From positions 1,694,613-1,758,612 of the forward strand of contig CM044957.1 of the NCBI GenBank assembly GCA_024516035.1: a DNA stretch of 64,000 nucleotides. Direction: 5' to 3'. A program made the translations under genes and the position numbers. Source of the DNA: Bactericera cockerelli. Lineage: Eukaryota > Arthropoda > Insecta > Hemiptera > Triozidae. The notes under the pieces were generated by a model that made no database searches, had not been told where the DNA came from, and worked only from the letters and a program-made list of their open reading frames with translations. This document shows, in pieces, positions 25,501 through 30,780 of the stretch. The first letter of the stretch is position 1. Each line of letters begins with the position of its first letter.

Positions 25501-26112
25501 AAGAGAGATTCGGGGACTATGAGAGTAAGGGTGTTTTCTGGAATGAGGACCTGGTCTCTTGGCGGTTGTATCGGTATAGTAATAGTAGTAGTAATAATAA
25601 TAATAATCATTTTTCCATCTAAAATAAACCCTGATGTGAAATAGTGGCTTGAATTAACAAATCCTGATATTTAATCCTCTTTCATACTTCAGCCCTTGTT
25701 CTTTTTTAACAGCTCTTTACTCTTTTTTTACGGGAAAAAACTTACTGTTTTTCACGGATACGAAAGAAAAACTTACTCATTTCACGGACAAAGAAAAAAA
25801 TTCATGGCGGAATTAATAGACACTTCTGTTATACCTCTGTGCAGCTGAGAGTAGATCTTGCGTCTTGTCTTGGATATGGAAACCCGATCCTAAGTCATGA
25901 CGTTAGTTCTCGATATTGTCTATTGATTTCGCCTTTACTCTTTTTCACGGACACGGGAAAAACTTACTCTGTGTGGTTGAGTCCGGGGTCACGTTGAAGC
26001 GCCAAGCCTCGTGATTCTCGCACGTGTACAGGGAGTAGCTGAGGAACACCACCGCGGCCGTGAGGCCCACACACACGAGCCCCAGAAGCAGCGACAGCTT
26101 CATCAGAGTCAT
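212..26112 (-). CDS. M1 zinc aminopeptidase (aminopeptidase N/A-like), multi-exon gene with two alternative 5' modules
   Basis: Type II membrane exopeptidase that would remove N-terminal residues from peptides outside the cell. Exons were assembled from ORFs, GT/AG sites and matching phases. Using the proximal module they are 17576-17454, 16584-16157, 14401-14257, 13743-13482, 12694-12426, 11616-11482, 10349-10054, 8093-8009, 7496-7369, 6608-6405, 5835-5616, 5204-5075, 1556-1334 and 370-212, giving about 930 residues, normal for M1 enzymes. A distal module (26112-25968, 22570-22162) can replace the first two exons. The protein has a short cytoplasmic tail, one membrane anchor, an N-terminal beta domain, the substrate motif GAMEH (usually GAMEN), zinc site HELAH plus a downstream NEGFASF glutamate, the tyrosine of SYQKG, and an ERAP1-like C-terminal domain. 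There is no hydrophobic C-terminus, so a GPI anchor is unlikely. Exon 8 has frame problems. The family call is secure; the substrate is unknown. Confidence 0.92.
371..828. repeat. 50-52-bp tandem array carrying the exon-14 splice acceptor
   Basis: Nine units begin at 371, 421, 471, 521, 573, 623, 675, 727 and 779 with CTGAGGACATGGAACAGGTC. Read on the minus strand each unit contains ATGTCCTCAG|GTGAAAG, which is the real acceptor plus the first bases of exon 14. Only the copy at 370 leads into coding sequence. Confidence 0.92.
980..1135 (+). mobile_element. SINE-A, tRNA-derived
   Basis: tRNA-like head with an A-box-like GTGGCAGAGTGAGTTAG and B box GGTTCGATCCC, then body CTGCTCTGTACTTGGATGTT and CTCATACCTCGTGAGGAAAA. 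Same family on the minus strand at 28385-28530 and 59655-59785. Confidence 0.8.
1190..1345. repeat. Pyrimidine-rich tandem copies of the exon-13 donor edge
   Basis: CACCTCCTGGAGCCTCTCCT and variants occur at about 1214, 1246, 1290 and 1331. On the minus strand each reads GAGGCTCCAGGAG|GTGAGG, the end of exon 13 plus its donor. The true exon end is the copy at 1334. Confidence 0.85.
1334..1556 (-). CDS. Aminopeptidase exon 13
   Basis: After CTGATTCAG, encodes [40 protein letters not shown] and [19 protein letters not shown], ending CAG GAG|GTGAGG in phase 0. Both edges are embedded in tandem arrays. About fifty copies of the acceptor edge lie upstream (1556-4420) and about three copies of the donor edge lie downstream (1190-1330). 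Confidence 0.95.
1557..4420. repeat. 2.9-kb compound minisatellite carrying the exon-13 splice acceptor
   Basis: Roughly fifty repeats of CTCCAGGAATCTGGATCAGA. Near the exon, to ~1985, units are ~58 bp and include TTGGCCATCTCCAGGAATC (first ~20 nt of exon 13). From ~1985 to 2710 they are 44-bp units with ACTGATTGGTTAACAATT. From 2710 to 3735 they are mixed, and from 3830 to 4420 they are ~65-bp units with AACCATTGTTATTGG. On the minus strand each gives CTGATCCAG|ATTCCTGGAG, acceptor plus exon start. A SINE-B fragment interrupts at 3738-3820. Confidence 0.92.
4545..4645 (-). mobile_element. SINE-F tRNA-like head
   Basis: GGGACTTGAACCACCGACCT CCAGGTTACAAGTCCG...CTACTGAGGTCGG. Other copies at 30850-30930, 44455-44545, 58865-58960 and 60130-60225 (all same orientation). 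Too degenerate for a functional tRNA. Confidence 0.65.
5075..5204 (-). CDS. Aminopeptidase exon 12
   Basis: Begins after CTCCAG and completes a glycine codon. Encodes [20 protein letters not shown] and [20 protein letters not shown] then LE, ending AA|GTAAGT in phase 2. The pattern (W)xxxxxxYxxExxxxEKxxLLxxLxxxxD is usual for the C-terminal domain. Confidence 0.94.
5616..5835 (-). CDS. Aminopeptidase exon 11
   Basis: From GTTCCAG|AAA to TAC G|GTGAGA. Encodes [37 protein letters not shown] and [13 protein letters not shown], part of the helical C-terminal domain. It includes the Cys pair around the C-x6-C segment that often forms a disulfide in animal M1 enzymes. Confidence 0.94.
5885..6085. 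repeat. ~42-bp tandem repeat in intron 10-11
   Basis: Five copies of GTCTGACTGGGGGACTATAA followed by ACAGGGAGTAGACCAGCA. On the minus strand each contains TATAGTCCCCCAG, an acceptor-like string, but it does not match the exon-11 edge. A related single copy is at 7190-7240. Confidence 0.85.
6405..6608 (-). CDS. Aminopeptidase exon 10
   Basis: 68 codons, phase 0 at both ends (CTCTCAG|GTG ... TTG|GTGAGA). Encodes [39 protein letters not shown] and [20 protein letters not shown]. The opening D-R-(A/S)-x-L-I-D-D-x-F pattern is typical of the helical C-terminal domain of M1 enzymes. Confidence 0.95.
7369..7496 (-). CDS. Aminopeptidase exon 9
   Basis: After GATTTCAG, completes an alanine codon and encodes [20 protein letters not shown] and [20 protein letters not shown], ending CCC AAG|GTAGAG in phase 0. 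The [17 protein letters not shown] segment is the classic start of the ERAP1-like C-terminal domain. Confidence 0.94.
7531..7890 (-). mobile_element. Dimeric tRNA-like SINE-E with long A-tail
   Basis: A T39 run (7531-7569; A-tail on minus) is followed by two head-to-tail units, ~7630-7755 and ~7756-7890. Each has CATCCCGGAAACG, CAGAATTTTCCGCTCTGGCC, GGGATTCGAACCCGCAAC and TAACCAATGCTCGTAACCAC. A monomer is at 32040-32130. Confidence 0.8.
8009..8093 (-). pseudogene. Aminopeptidase exon 8, frame-disrupted
   Basis: Between TCCTCAG and AAG|GTAATC lies an 85-nt exon whose middle frame reads [19 protein letters not shown] and then WLYRNND. This is the GYTW-type segment that M1 enzymes need between exons 7 and 9. 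Its entry frame is one base off exon 7. Its exit frame meets a TGA just before the donor and is one base off exon 9. Removing one base at each edge would restore continuity. The homology is clear by position and content. Whether this is mutation or assembly error cannot be told from the sequence. Confidence 0.75.
8388..8582. mobile_element. Hairpin (foldback) MITE, ~195 bp
   Basis: Left half CACTCTCATAATCTCCAAAT ... GTCACACAACGCGACGCACT CTGATTGGTT pairs with right half AATCAGAGTGCGTTGTGTGA ... GGAGATTCGGGGATTTTGAT, around a short AT loop. Related copies: 25345-25552 (full), 20140-20225 and 20300-20400 (halves). Confidence 0.75.
8812..9563 (-). pseudogene. Intronless basic ORF of unknown function nested in aminopeptidase intron; frame-broken, possible retrocopy
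   Basis: One open frame runs from a TGA near 9563 to 8906 (about 215 codons) with no early ATG. It includes [39 protein letters not shown] and ERQ/RRRAREL-type charged helix. At an A7 run (minus strand, near 8980) the frame can pass, by loss of one A, into a second frame that continues with a Lys-rich tail ending in KKEKKKK and TGA at 8812. The GC-rich coding texture differs from the AT-rich intron. I do not recognise the family. It may be a processed retrocopy, or a nested gene with an assembly indel. No clear poly(A) tail or target duplication was seen. Confidence 0.5.
10054..10349 (-). CDS. Aminopeptidase exon 7
   Basis: Starts GGC after TCCCCAG ([17 protein letters not shown]) and runs through [37 protein letters not shown] and [20 protein letters not shown]. 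It covers the end of the catalytic domain and the start of the beta-sandwich domain. It leaves phase 2 at TAC GG|GTGAGA. The next recognisable exon (8093) expects phase 1, so the junction is off by one base in this sequence. Confidence 0.93.
10341..10690. repeat. ~100-bp tandem array carrying the exon-7 splice acceptor
   Basis: Four units start near 10344, 10445, 10545 and 10641 with GGAGCCCTGGGGACCCGGGA followed by GGAGTGAAAGGGTTAATTTT and AT-rich sequence ending GCTGCTACCCCAGATC. On the minus strand each holds ...TC(C/A)CCAG|GGCTC, the acceptor and first bases of exon 7. A fifth partial copy is near 10880. Confidence 0.9.
11150..11402 (-). mobile_element. 5S rRNA-derived SINE
   Basis: On the minus strand: GAATACACCGGTTACCTTCA, CACCGAAGTCAAGCGACATC, then GACTTGGATGGGTGACCATT, which tracks 5S rRNA through its internal control region including the GGATGGGTGACC C-box. 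The body follows (CCCGGCCCCACTCAGGCTGG, ...CGTCGTGATATGACCATGG...). It lies in the aminopeptidase intron before exon 7. Confidence 0.85.
11482..11616 (-). CDS. Aminopeptidase exon 6, catalytic tyrosine
   Basis: 45 codons from GATTCAG|GAC to AAG|GTAAGA. It encodes [39 protein letters not shown] and VISYQK. With the next exon it forms [12 protein letters not shown], which holds the tyrosine that stabilises the transition state in M1 enzymes. Degenerate copies of its 5' edge run upstream to about 11860. Confidence 0.95.
11617..11865. repeat. Degenerate tandem copies of the exon-6 5' edge
   Basis: GTGAGGAACATGGTGTCCTG (start of exon 6 read on plus) recurs as GTGAAGAACATGGTGTTCTA (~11742), TTAGGAACATATTGTTTGAA (~11795) and GTCAGGAATATGGTGTTCTA (~11838). 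It alternates with CAGCAGAAATGTTAAACAT. Diverged but ordered. Confidence 0.75.
12426..12694 (-). CDS. Aminopeptidase exon 5: substrate loop and zinc site
   Basis: Encodes [20 protein letters not shown], then [16 protein letters not shown] and [12 protein letters not shown]. The two histidines of HELAH and the glutamate of NEGFASF are the zinc ligands, and the glutamate of HELAH is the general base, all intact. The loop reads GAMEH (codon CAC) instead of the usual GAMEN. It ends in phase 0 at GAG GTG|GTGAGT. Confidence 0.96.
12803..12975 (-). mobile_element. 5'-truncated 3' end of a related LINE
   Basis: A T29 run (the A-tail on the minus strand) is followed by sequence parallel to the 3' UTR of the 46.6-kb LINE: TACAATCTACAA, GTAATAAGTAAAT, then ...GACAGCACTCCTAAT... 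versus GATAGCACTCTCATT. Only the last ~140 bp survive, in the intron before aminopeptidase exon 5. Confidence 0.65.
13190..13452 (+). repeat. Dispersed repeat with a CCCGC/GCGGG head
   Basis: GACTAGCGGGCTGTCGCCCG CTTTGCGGG, later GAATCAGTGAGTCAGTCAGT CAGTGAG and tail TTATTTATAATTTATAAGTA. Similar heads at 36484 (AGCCGTTTGCCCGTGCTTTG), 62210 and 63782 (TCGCTTCGCTACGGTTATTG). Confidence 0.6.
13482..13743 (-). CDS. Aminopeptidase exon 4
   Basis: Follows TTCCCCAG in phase 0 and encodes [34 protein letters not shown] and [17 protein letters not shown]. The segments [12 protein letters not shown] and [11 protein letters not shown] are standard M1 landmarks just before the substrate loop. It ends one base into a codon at G|GTGAGT, completed by exon 5 to give KLD. 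A dispersed repeat with a CCCGC/GCGGG head ends about 30 bp downstream of the donor. Confidence 0.94.
13822..14037 (+). mobile_element. 5S rRNA-derived SINE
   Basis: GCGTTGAATGCGTCGGTTCT, TTTAGCAACGTCCAGCGAAG, then body CCGGCCCCACTCAGGCTGGG and CATATGACCATGCAAGTGAA. Intron between aminopeptidase exons 3 and 4. Confidence 0.82.
14257..14401 (-). CDS. Aminopeptidase exon 3 (first common exon)
   Basis: Acceptor CATTCCAG|A and donor AAG|GTAATG. It encodes [20 protein letters not shown] and then [10 protein letters not shown]...LSNMNVK, the conserved M1 segment around [11 protein letters not shown]. The first base completes an arginine codon from either upstream module (AG+A). This phase match is why both modules are taken as able to feed one catalytic body. 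Confidence 0.93.
14402..16156. other. Aminopeptidase intron 2A-3
   Basis: AT-rich. It holds a SINE-H copy (15695-15865) and two similar Lys/Thr-coding patches at 15900-16060 (ACACCCATCAAAGATGACGA / ACACCCATCAAAGACGACGA). No further exon seen. Confidence 0.6.
15695..15865 (+). mobile_element. SINE-H
   Basis: TTCCCCAAACCTAGTTGGGG TCGGCATTGTTCAACC...CACATTTTACGGCTGGATGC...TTAAGGGCGCCAAAGATTTG. Copies: 19555-19710 (-), 28640-28760, 41330-41510 (+), 53200-53290 (+). Confidence 0.65.
16157..16584 (-). CDS. Aminopeptidase proximal second exon (2A), N-terminal beta domain
   Basis: Starts after TTTTCAG with [20 protein letters not shown]. It continues through [45 protein letters not shown] and [11 protein letters not shown], and ends AAG AG|GTACAT in phase 2. 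Several Asn-X-Ser/Thr sites (NLT, NIT, NAT) suit an extracellular glycoprotein. It is the counterpart of exon 2B, with shared landmarks such as PDL, CIY, YW and VGFYES. The donor GTACAT is weaker than the others. Confidence 0.88.
17454..17576 (-). CDS. Aminopeptidase proximal first exon (1A), membrane anchor
   Basis: 41 codons starting [14 protein letters not shown], a basic cytoplasmic tail, followed by a hydrophobic segment of about 22 residues ([17 protein letters not shown] and on) ending in HL. It ends in phase 0 at CACCTG|GTGAGT, matching the phase-0 acceptor of exon 2A. Its sequence is unlike exon 1B, although both are type II anchors. Reading past the donor gives an Arg/Lys-rich run that is intronic. 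Confidence 0.8.
19555..19712 (-). mobile_element. SINE-H copy
   Basis: TTGGAAGGGCATCCAGCCGT to GTAGATTTGGGAAAAGGCAT, reversed. Confidence 0.6.
20140..20400. mobile_element. Hairpin MITE right arms, two partial copies
   Basis: ACGGAGATTCGGCGATTTTG AGTGAGAGTGCTTTCTGGAA at 20149-20190, and CCAATCAGAGTGCGTTGTGT G...AGATTAGGGGATTGTGAAAG at 20310-20375. Confidence 0.65.
21659..21895 (-). other. Unassigned open frame between the two aminopeptidase 5' modules
   Basis: A 78-codon frame on the minus strand whose last 60 residues (for example [20 protein letters not shown] and [16 protein letters not shown]) look more protein-like than the surrounding AT-rich DNA. The motifs resemble no M1 peptidase segment and nothing I can name. 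It could be a short gene end, a transposon remnant or chance. Confidence 0.25.
22162..22570 (-). CDS. Aminopeptidase distal second exon (2B), N-terminal beta domain
   Basis: Encodes the start of the M1 N-terminal domain: [59 protein letters not shown]. It is preceded by a pyrimidine tract and CAG acceptor (22572-22571) and followed by AG|GTGAGT. The exon leaves two bases of a codon, the same phase as exon 2A, so it can splice to exon 3 at 14401. It aligns along its length with exon 2A. An upstream ATG at 22634 would give a signal-peptide-like start, but that stretch is the translated pyrimidine tract of the intron. No catalytic exon follows it before 17.6 kb. Confidence 0.82.
23640..23795 (-). 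mobile_element. SINE-B copy, inverted relative to its neighbour
   Basis: Reads GGCAAGGTTGATGCTCAAAG to GTGGGATTAGAACCAACGCT on plus. With the copy at 23881 it forms an inverted pair only ~85 bp apart, able to fold in RNA. Confidence 0.75.
23881..24092 (+). mobile_element. SINE-B, tRNA-derived
   Basis: Head with GGTTCGAATCCCACCCAGTG (B box), body CTCATTAATTTGAGTTTGTG and CACATAATAATAATCCTCTG, tail GAAAATGCTTTGAGCATTAA CCTCGCCTGGTGG then an AT microsatellite. Other copies: 23640-23795 (-), 29105-29285 (-), 29633-29835 (-), 31795-31945 (+), 33345-33425 (-), 37118-37315 (-), 41600-41690 (-) and a fragment at 3738-3820. Confidence 0.8.
25345..25552. mobile_element. Hairpin MITE, second full copy
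   Basis: CCAGAAACCACTTTCAGACT ... GACACAACACACTCTGATTT then CAATCAGAGTGCGTTGTGTG ... GAGATTCGGGGACTATGAGA GT...TTCTGGAA. Same arms as the 8.4-kb element. Confidence 0.75.
25968..26112 (-). CDS. Aminopeptidase distal first exon (1B), membrane anchor
   Basis: Encodes 48 residues starting [12 protein letters not shown], a short basic tail followed by a hydrophobic stretch (about residues 5-27), then a Cys and a polar stalk ending in DSTTQ. This is the type II signal-anchor layout of M1 peptidases. It ends one base into a codon at a good donor (A|GTAAGT). That phase fits the acceptor of exon 2B at 22570, giving a serine codon across the junction. Upstream lies a tandem array that starts in its 5' leader. 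The ATG is the first in frame; the promoter was not identified. Confidence 0.75.
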
Positions 26113-26690
26113 GATGAGCCGCCAATTATGTTAGAGTCCCTCTGTTAGAGCCGCCAATTATGTTTAATTTCTTCTGTTAGAGCTGCTAATTAGGTTAAAT
26201 TTCGTATGTTAAAGAAACCAATTTATCTAAATTTTATTCTACTAGAGCCGCCAATTATGTTAATTTATCTCTATGAGAACCGCCAATTATGTTAAATTAC
26301 GTATGTTCGAGAAACCAATTATGTTAATTTTCGTATGTTGGAGTAACCAATTATGTTAATTTTCGTATGTTGGAGAAACCAATTTTATTATGTTAATTTT
26401 CGTATGTTGGAGGAACCAATTAGGTAAATTTTATTCTAGTAGAGCCGATTATTATGATACTTACTTTATGCTAGTAATACTTTATCTTAGACATGTCGCC
26501 AATTATGTTTCTTCTATTAGATAGTGCCGCCAAATAATTATATTGAATAAAAAATTACTGGTAGAGCCCTGAATTATGCTAATTATCTTCTCTTGAAGCC
26601 GCCAGTATTAGTTTTCTTCTAGTAATGCCGCCAATTACGTTAATGATTCCTTTGATAGAGCCAATTATGTAAAGTTCCTCGAGTGATGAA
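26113..26690. repeat. ~35-60-bp tandem array in the leader/promoter of the distal aminopeptidase module
   Basis: About fourteen diverged units of AGAGCCGCCAATTATGTTAA with TTTTCGTATGTTGGAG. The first unit lies directly upstream of the exon-1B ATG (GATGAGCCGCCAATTATGTT). It may lie across the promoter. Confidence 0.85.
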
Positions 26691-27304
26691 TATTCCCTTT
26701 TTTTTGTTTTATTTATTTGATAAGCGCGGCATAATTTTCTGAATTGGGTTAGGAAAAAAGTACTTTTATAATAGTTTTTTTATATTACTAACAGTCCTAT
26801 AATTCTGCGCTACTCTCTAAAATTGTGATATAATAACGCAAAGAACTATTTATTTTCAATTTATTTTTTTATTTATTTTCAACGAAACTCGCAACAAAGC
26901 TCACATTTTCAACAATTTCGTACACATTTTCGCGCGGACAGAAATATAAATTTGCCTTTCTAAAATTCCATCCCGGGCTTTTCCGACCATCACTCAAAAT
27001 GATGTGAACTTTTTCCATCCCTAGCTGCCTGTGATGGTGGTTCTCCTCTCCCTGTGGTGGTGGTTCCTCACCCCATTGCAAGTAATTTTGAACAGAGCGC
27101 CTCCAGTATTCTAATTTCGGTTCCAGTCAACTTCCAAATTTTCCGCTCATTTTCGAGCCTGAGGCTGAAAAGTTTTCGTCTTGATGGATTTTCCGAGTAA
27201 CGAGTGATGCTTTTTGTAGGTCAGGATGTGCAGAATTTTTGAGGTGAATTTTCGGGAAAGTTTCTCTCTCGGGAAAATTTGTATCAAATATTTTCACAAC
27301 TTTT

Positions 27305-27552
27305 TTGGGGGGGGGATTTAACGTTGAAAGCTACGGCATAGTCATAACACGACGGGGGGTTTACCCTCCATTTGCTGGAAACTCACAAATCAGCTACGCA
27401 AATTAACATCACTCAGTCTGAGTGGGGCCGGGAATGGCCAGCATCACGAGGGTTCAAATTCGAATGGTCACCCATTCAAGTTCTAGCCTCGTTGGACGTT
27501 GCTTAACTAAAGTGACTGAATGAGAACTGGCGTATTCGACGTGACATCGATT
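27305..27552 (-). mobile_element. 5S rRNA-derived SINE
   Basis: Body GTCATAACACGACGGGGGGT to CTGAGTGGGGCCGGGAATGG, then head GTTGGACGTTGCTTAACTAA and GAGAACTGGCGTATTCGACG read on plus (reversed 5S order). Confidence 0.8.
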
Positions 27553-27674
27553 TTTTTTAAAAAAAACTCTTTTTCGCAACTTTAGTTTTGGTATATGTAA
27601 GTAGCTCGCCGTGCTTGATTAGGTGGCAGCTTTTTGGAGGTCAATGACCTAATATATGAGAAAACAAAGGACTG

Positions 27675-27842
27675 TGTTGACCCAGCACCTTAATGGGAAG
27701 TTACTTCTCGCCCATCAGAGGGCAGGTATACTACGGGCTGGGCAGGCTACAGCACAGATCACAAGGGTCTAGAGTAGCTCCTGTTTTATGGCTACAAAAT
27801 ACGAGTAAAAACAGCTGTGAAACACTCATCTTAAAAAAAAGA
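27675..27842 (+). mobile_element. SINE-G body copy
   Basis: GTTGACCCAGCACCTTAATG GG...CGGGCTGGGCAGGCTACAGC to GAAACACTCATCTTAAAAAA. Confidence 0.75.
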
Positions 27843-28239
27843 ATAAATAAAAAACATTAGACTCCCCAGATGCATTATGTTCATTTTCTAGGGCGACCTT
27901 TAGAAACGTAGTCTAGATACGAGCTCATATTTTACGAAGTAATACATAATGAAAAATCCAGATATTACACTTTGCCCTTGCAAGTAAATTTTATTATTTT
28001 ACTGTGACCATGTCAATATAGTCCATCTAACTGTTTTTCCTTCGGTGGTTATATGAGAAAGCACATCGGCTTACTCTTAAAAAAAGAAGCAGTTTTTTTT
28101 TACCTAAACGTCTCTTTGCCACCCAGGTCAATGGAGACGGGAGTTTTACACTCCATACACTGGTTTGGTTATCCAGAGGTCGACAAGAAACCCAGCCGAG
28201 ACATGTTAAGTTATACCTTACTAACAACTATAATAATAA

Positions 28240-28535
28240 TGTTTTTTCTTTGTGTTATTATGTCACATTGTCACTATGTTAGTGGGTAGCGCAGAATCAT
28301 ATGACTTTACCACTTTAATATACAATATCTTGTATGATTTTTTTTGCCTATGATTCCGCCACTGGTCGCTGCTTCACATCAAAGCAGCTACTTTTTTTCC
28401 CTCACGAGGTATGAGTGGACCCCGAACATACAAGTACAGAGCAGAAAAATTCATGCTCCGCTGGGGATCGAACCTAGGTCACCATGCGTGAAATGCCTAG
28501 CGCACTAACTCACTAGGCCATGGTGACTACTATAA
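28240..28535 (-). mobile_element. SINE-A copy with extended tail
   Basis: CCTCACGAGGTATGAGTGGA through GGGGATCGAACCTAGGTCAC, reversed relative to the 980 copy. The upstream AT-rich part (CTTTGTGTTATTATGTCACA, TAGTGGGTAGCGCAGAATCA) is shared with 59505-59640, so the element is about 300 bp. Confidence 0.75.
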
Positions 28536-28756
28536 CCAAATACCTACAAAGTATATTTTTTGTCGGCCCTACGGTTCAAACCCGGGACCTTCCGCATGGC
28601 AAGCGAGTATGTTACAAATTACTGAGCTATTCGTTTCCCAAACCTACCTGGGGTCGGTATTGTTCAACCATGGTTGAGGTTGGTTGGTTCTGGCACTCCT
28701 ACTACTACAGCAGACCCTCCTTCATTAGGACCCTATTGTAGGTAAGCTACAACTCA

Positions 28757-29005
28757 TATTTGCCAACGTCAATGGCACGTTGAATACACCAGTTCTCATT
28801 CAGTCACTGAAGTTAACCAACGTCAAGGAAAACTAGGACTTGGATGGGCTGAACTATTCAAACTCAAATTATGTACCCAGCCTTACTCAGGCTGGGTGAG
28901 GTTAATTTGAGTAGCTGGTTTGTGAGTTTCCAGCGAATGGAGGGTAAAAGCACCGTCGGGATATGACCATTATTAGAGTTGAACGCGACGATAAACCCAA
29001 AGTAA
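28757..29005 (+). mobile_element. 5S rRNA-derived SINE
   Basis: GGCACGTTGAATACACCAGT, AAGTTAACCAACGTCAAGGA, CTTGGATGGGCTGAACTATT, then the common body (CTTACTCAGGCTGGGTGAGG, GGGATATGACCATTATTAGA). Confidence 0.82.
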
Positions 29006-29104
29006 ACGATAATGATGTGCTCGAGTTCTTGGTAAGCTAGGCAGAAGCAGCCAGCCTACGTGGTGTAACAGTTATGACAACTGCTGGTGGTTATAACAAT
29101 AATA

Positions 29105-29285
29105 CTTTTTAGTGGAATGTAACCACCAGGCGAGGTAATGCTTAAATCATTTTCTACCACCTGACCCTACAAGTTTTATTATTACGTGGTCATGCATATG
29201 CTCAAATAAATAATTGAGGAAATGCATTGCTACCTGGATAACCAGACTAGCACCTTAATCAATTGACTACCAATGCACGGTACCT
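29105..29285 (-). mobile_element. SINE-B copy
   Basis: TTTTTAGTGGAATGTAACCA CCAGGCGAGG to ATTGCTACCTGGATAACCAG, diverged. Confidence 0.65.
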
Positions 29286-29632
29286 TCCACTTAAGAGTAT
29301 TATTATTATTACAAGACACAATAAGGTCCTGTTGTCCTAAAAAAACAGCTTTTCGAGCTTTTGAGGGAGCAACGGATTCAAATTTAGCAAAGTGCTCGAA
29401 ACATCACACTATCATGTCATTTGATCTCCTGATGTAATTTGTTCTGACCTTGAAAAGACAAAAAAAAACTTACTTTTTATGACTGTCAATAGATATTTTT
29501 TTATATCGCCCATCAATATTGTTTAGCAATAAAATATATCGTCGAGAAATGTATTATCAGCTGAAAGAATGACTGATTGTGAAACTTTCTATAGGTACCT
29601 CGATGGCGCGTTGAATGTTACCAGTTCTCGTA

Positions 29633-29835
29633 GGAAACACTCTTTATTGGAAGGTAAGCACCAGTCGAGGTTAATGCTCAAAGCCTTTTCTACCACTTAA
29701 CCCTCAGAGTCTTATTATTATGTGGTTACAAGATCAAATTAATGAGGAAAAATTCATGCAATGGGTGGGATTCGACGGATCCCTACGCTACCTGGATTAC
29801 CAGACTATCGCGTTAACCACTTGACTACAAGTGTT
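29633..29835 (-). mobile_element. SINE-B copy inserted into a 5S-SINE head
   Basis: CTCTTTATTGGAAGGTAAGC to GATTCGACGGATCC...TGGATTACCAGACT. It directly follows a truncated 5S-derived head (29600-29630, CGATGGCGCGTTGAATG, CAGTTCTCGTAGG), so it landed in an older SINE. Confidence 0.7.
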
Positions 29836-30254
29836 CTAATATTAATATGAATTTATTATTATTATCCGACCTGGTTCTATGGTTTTAGTGGAAACTCTAT
29901 ACTATACAAGTAACACTGCGACCTAATGAGATCTATTGTGACCAGTTGCTTACGTTTAAGCCGTGCATGGTGAATATTTCACAGCATCAAGCGAAACGGT
30001 TGTTTCGCAGGAGAATGCCTCCCAGAAACTACAGTGCTTATATAATTTTATCTTTCAGACACAATAGAATTATTGTCAATGGGTTTAAGAAATGATTCAC
30101 ACAAATTAAATAATTCTGTAGAAGGTTTTAAACATTGTGTTTTTATAGTTAACATCGGTCATCAAATTTACTTTACTTTGTCTTAAAACACTCACTTTGT
30201 CGGTGAGTAATAATATCAGAATGTTTTCAACACAGTAAAAAAAAAATTAATAAT

Positions 30255-30450
30255 ATTATCGCCTTATCTCTACTGTCCGATTAGGGATAAGGAGTCTCCT
30301 TATTCAAGCAGTAAGCCCAAGACGTATTTTATTATGTATTGTGGTCAGATTCCAAATGGGAGTATAACTTGTCATGTTCCGGTTGGGTTTTGAACCCGCG
30401 CCCTCTGGAATACCCGTCAGACGCCTTGACCACTAAGCTCCCAGGACGTA
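30255..30450 (-). mobile_element. SINE-C, tRNA-derived
   Basis: GCCTTATCTCTACTGTCCGA TTAGG... to GGTTTTGAACCCGCGCCCTC. Copies: 30515-30780 (+), 54545-54725 (-), tail at 7020-7090 (+). Confidence 0.7.
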
Positions 30451-30514
30451 ATAATAGTACTTATTTAGAGTATCATGAATATCACAGGCGTGCAAAAGAG
30501 TTGGTCTGTCCCGG

Positions 30515-30780
30515 TACCCCCTAGCTCAGTGATCAAAGCTTCGCGTCGGGTCGGTCTAATAATCCAGAGGTCGCGGGTTCGAAACCCAGCGAGACATACA
30601 GAAAAAGACTAGAGTCCCTATACTCTCACAGAAAAAAGTCTCATTTATTGTTGACATGACAATTTATCCTCCCGTGTGGGATTTTGACCACATAATAATA
30701 CGTCTTGGTCTTACTGCTGGAATAAAGTGACGTATTAGTTCTAATAGGGCAGTATAAATAAAGCGATATTATTATTATTA
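30515..30780 (+). mobile_element. SINE-C copy with tRNA-like head
   Basis: TAGCTCAGTGATCAAAGCTT (A-box like) and GCGGGTTCGAAACCCAGCGA (B box), body GTGGGATTTTGACCACATAA, tail GGGCAGTATAAATAAAGCGA plus an ATT microsatellite. Inverted relative to the copy at 30255-30450, about 65 bp away. Confidence 0.78.

Larger units (their letters stand above)
22571..25967. other. Intron between exons 1B and 2B
   Basis: CA microsatellite near 23130-23170, an inverted SINE-B pair (23640-24092) and a hairpin MITE (25345-25552). No coding signal. Confidence 0.6.
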
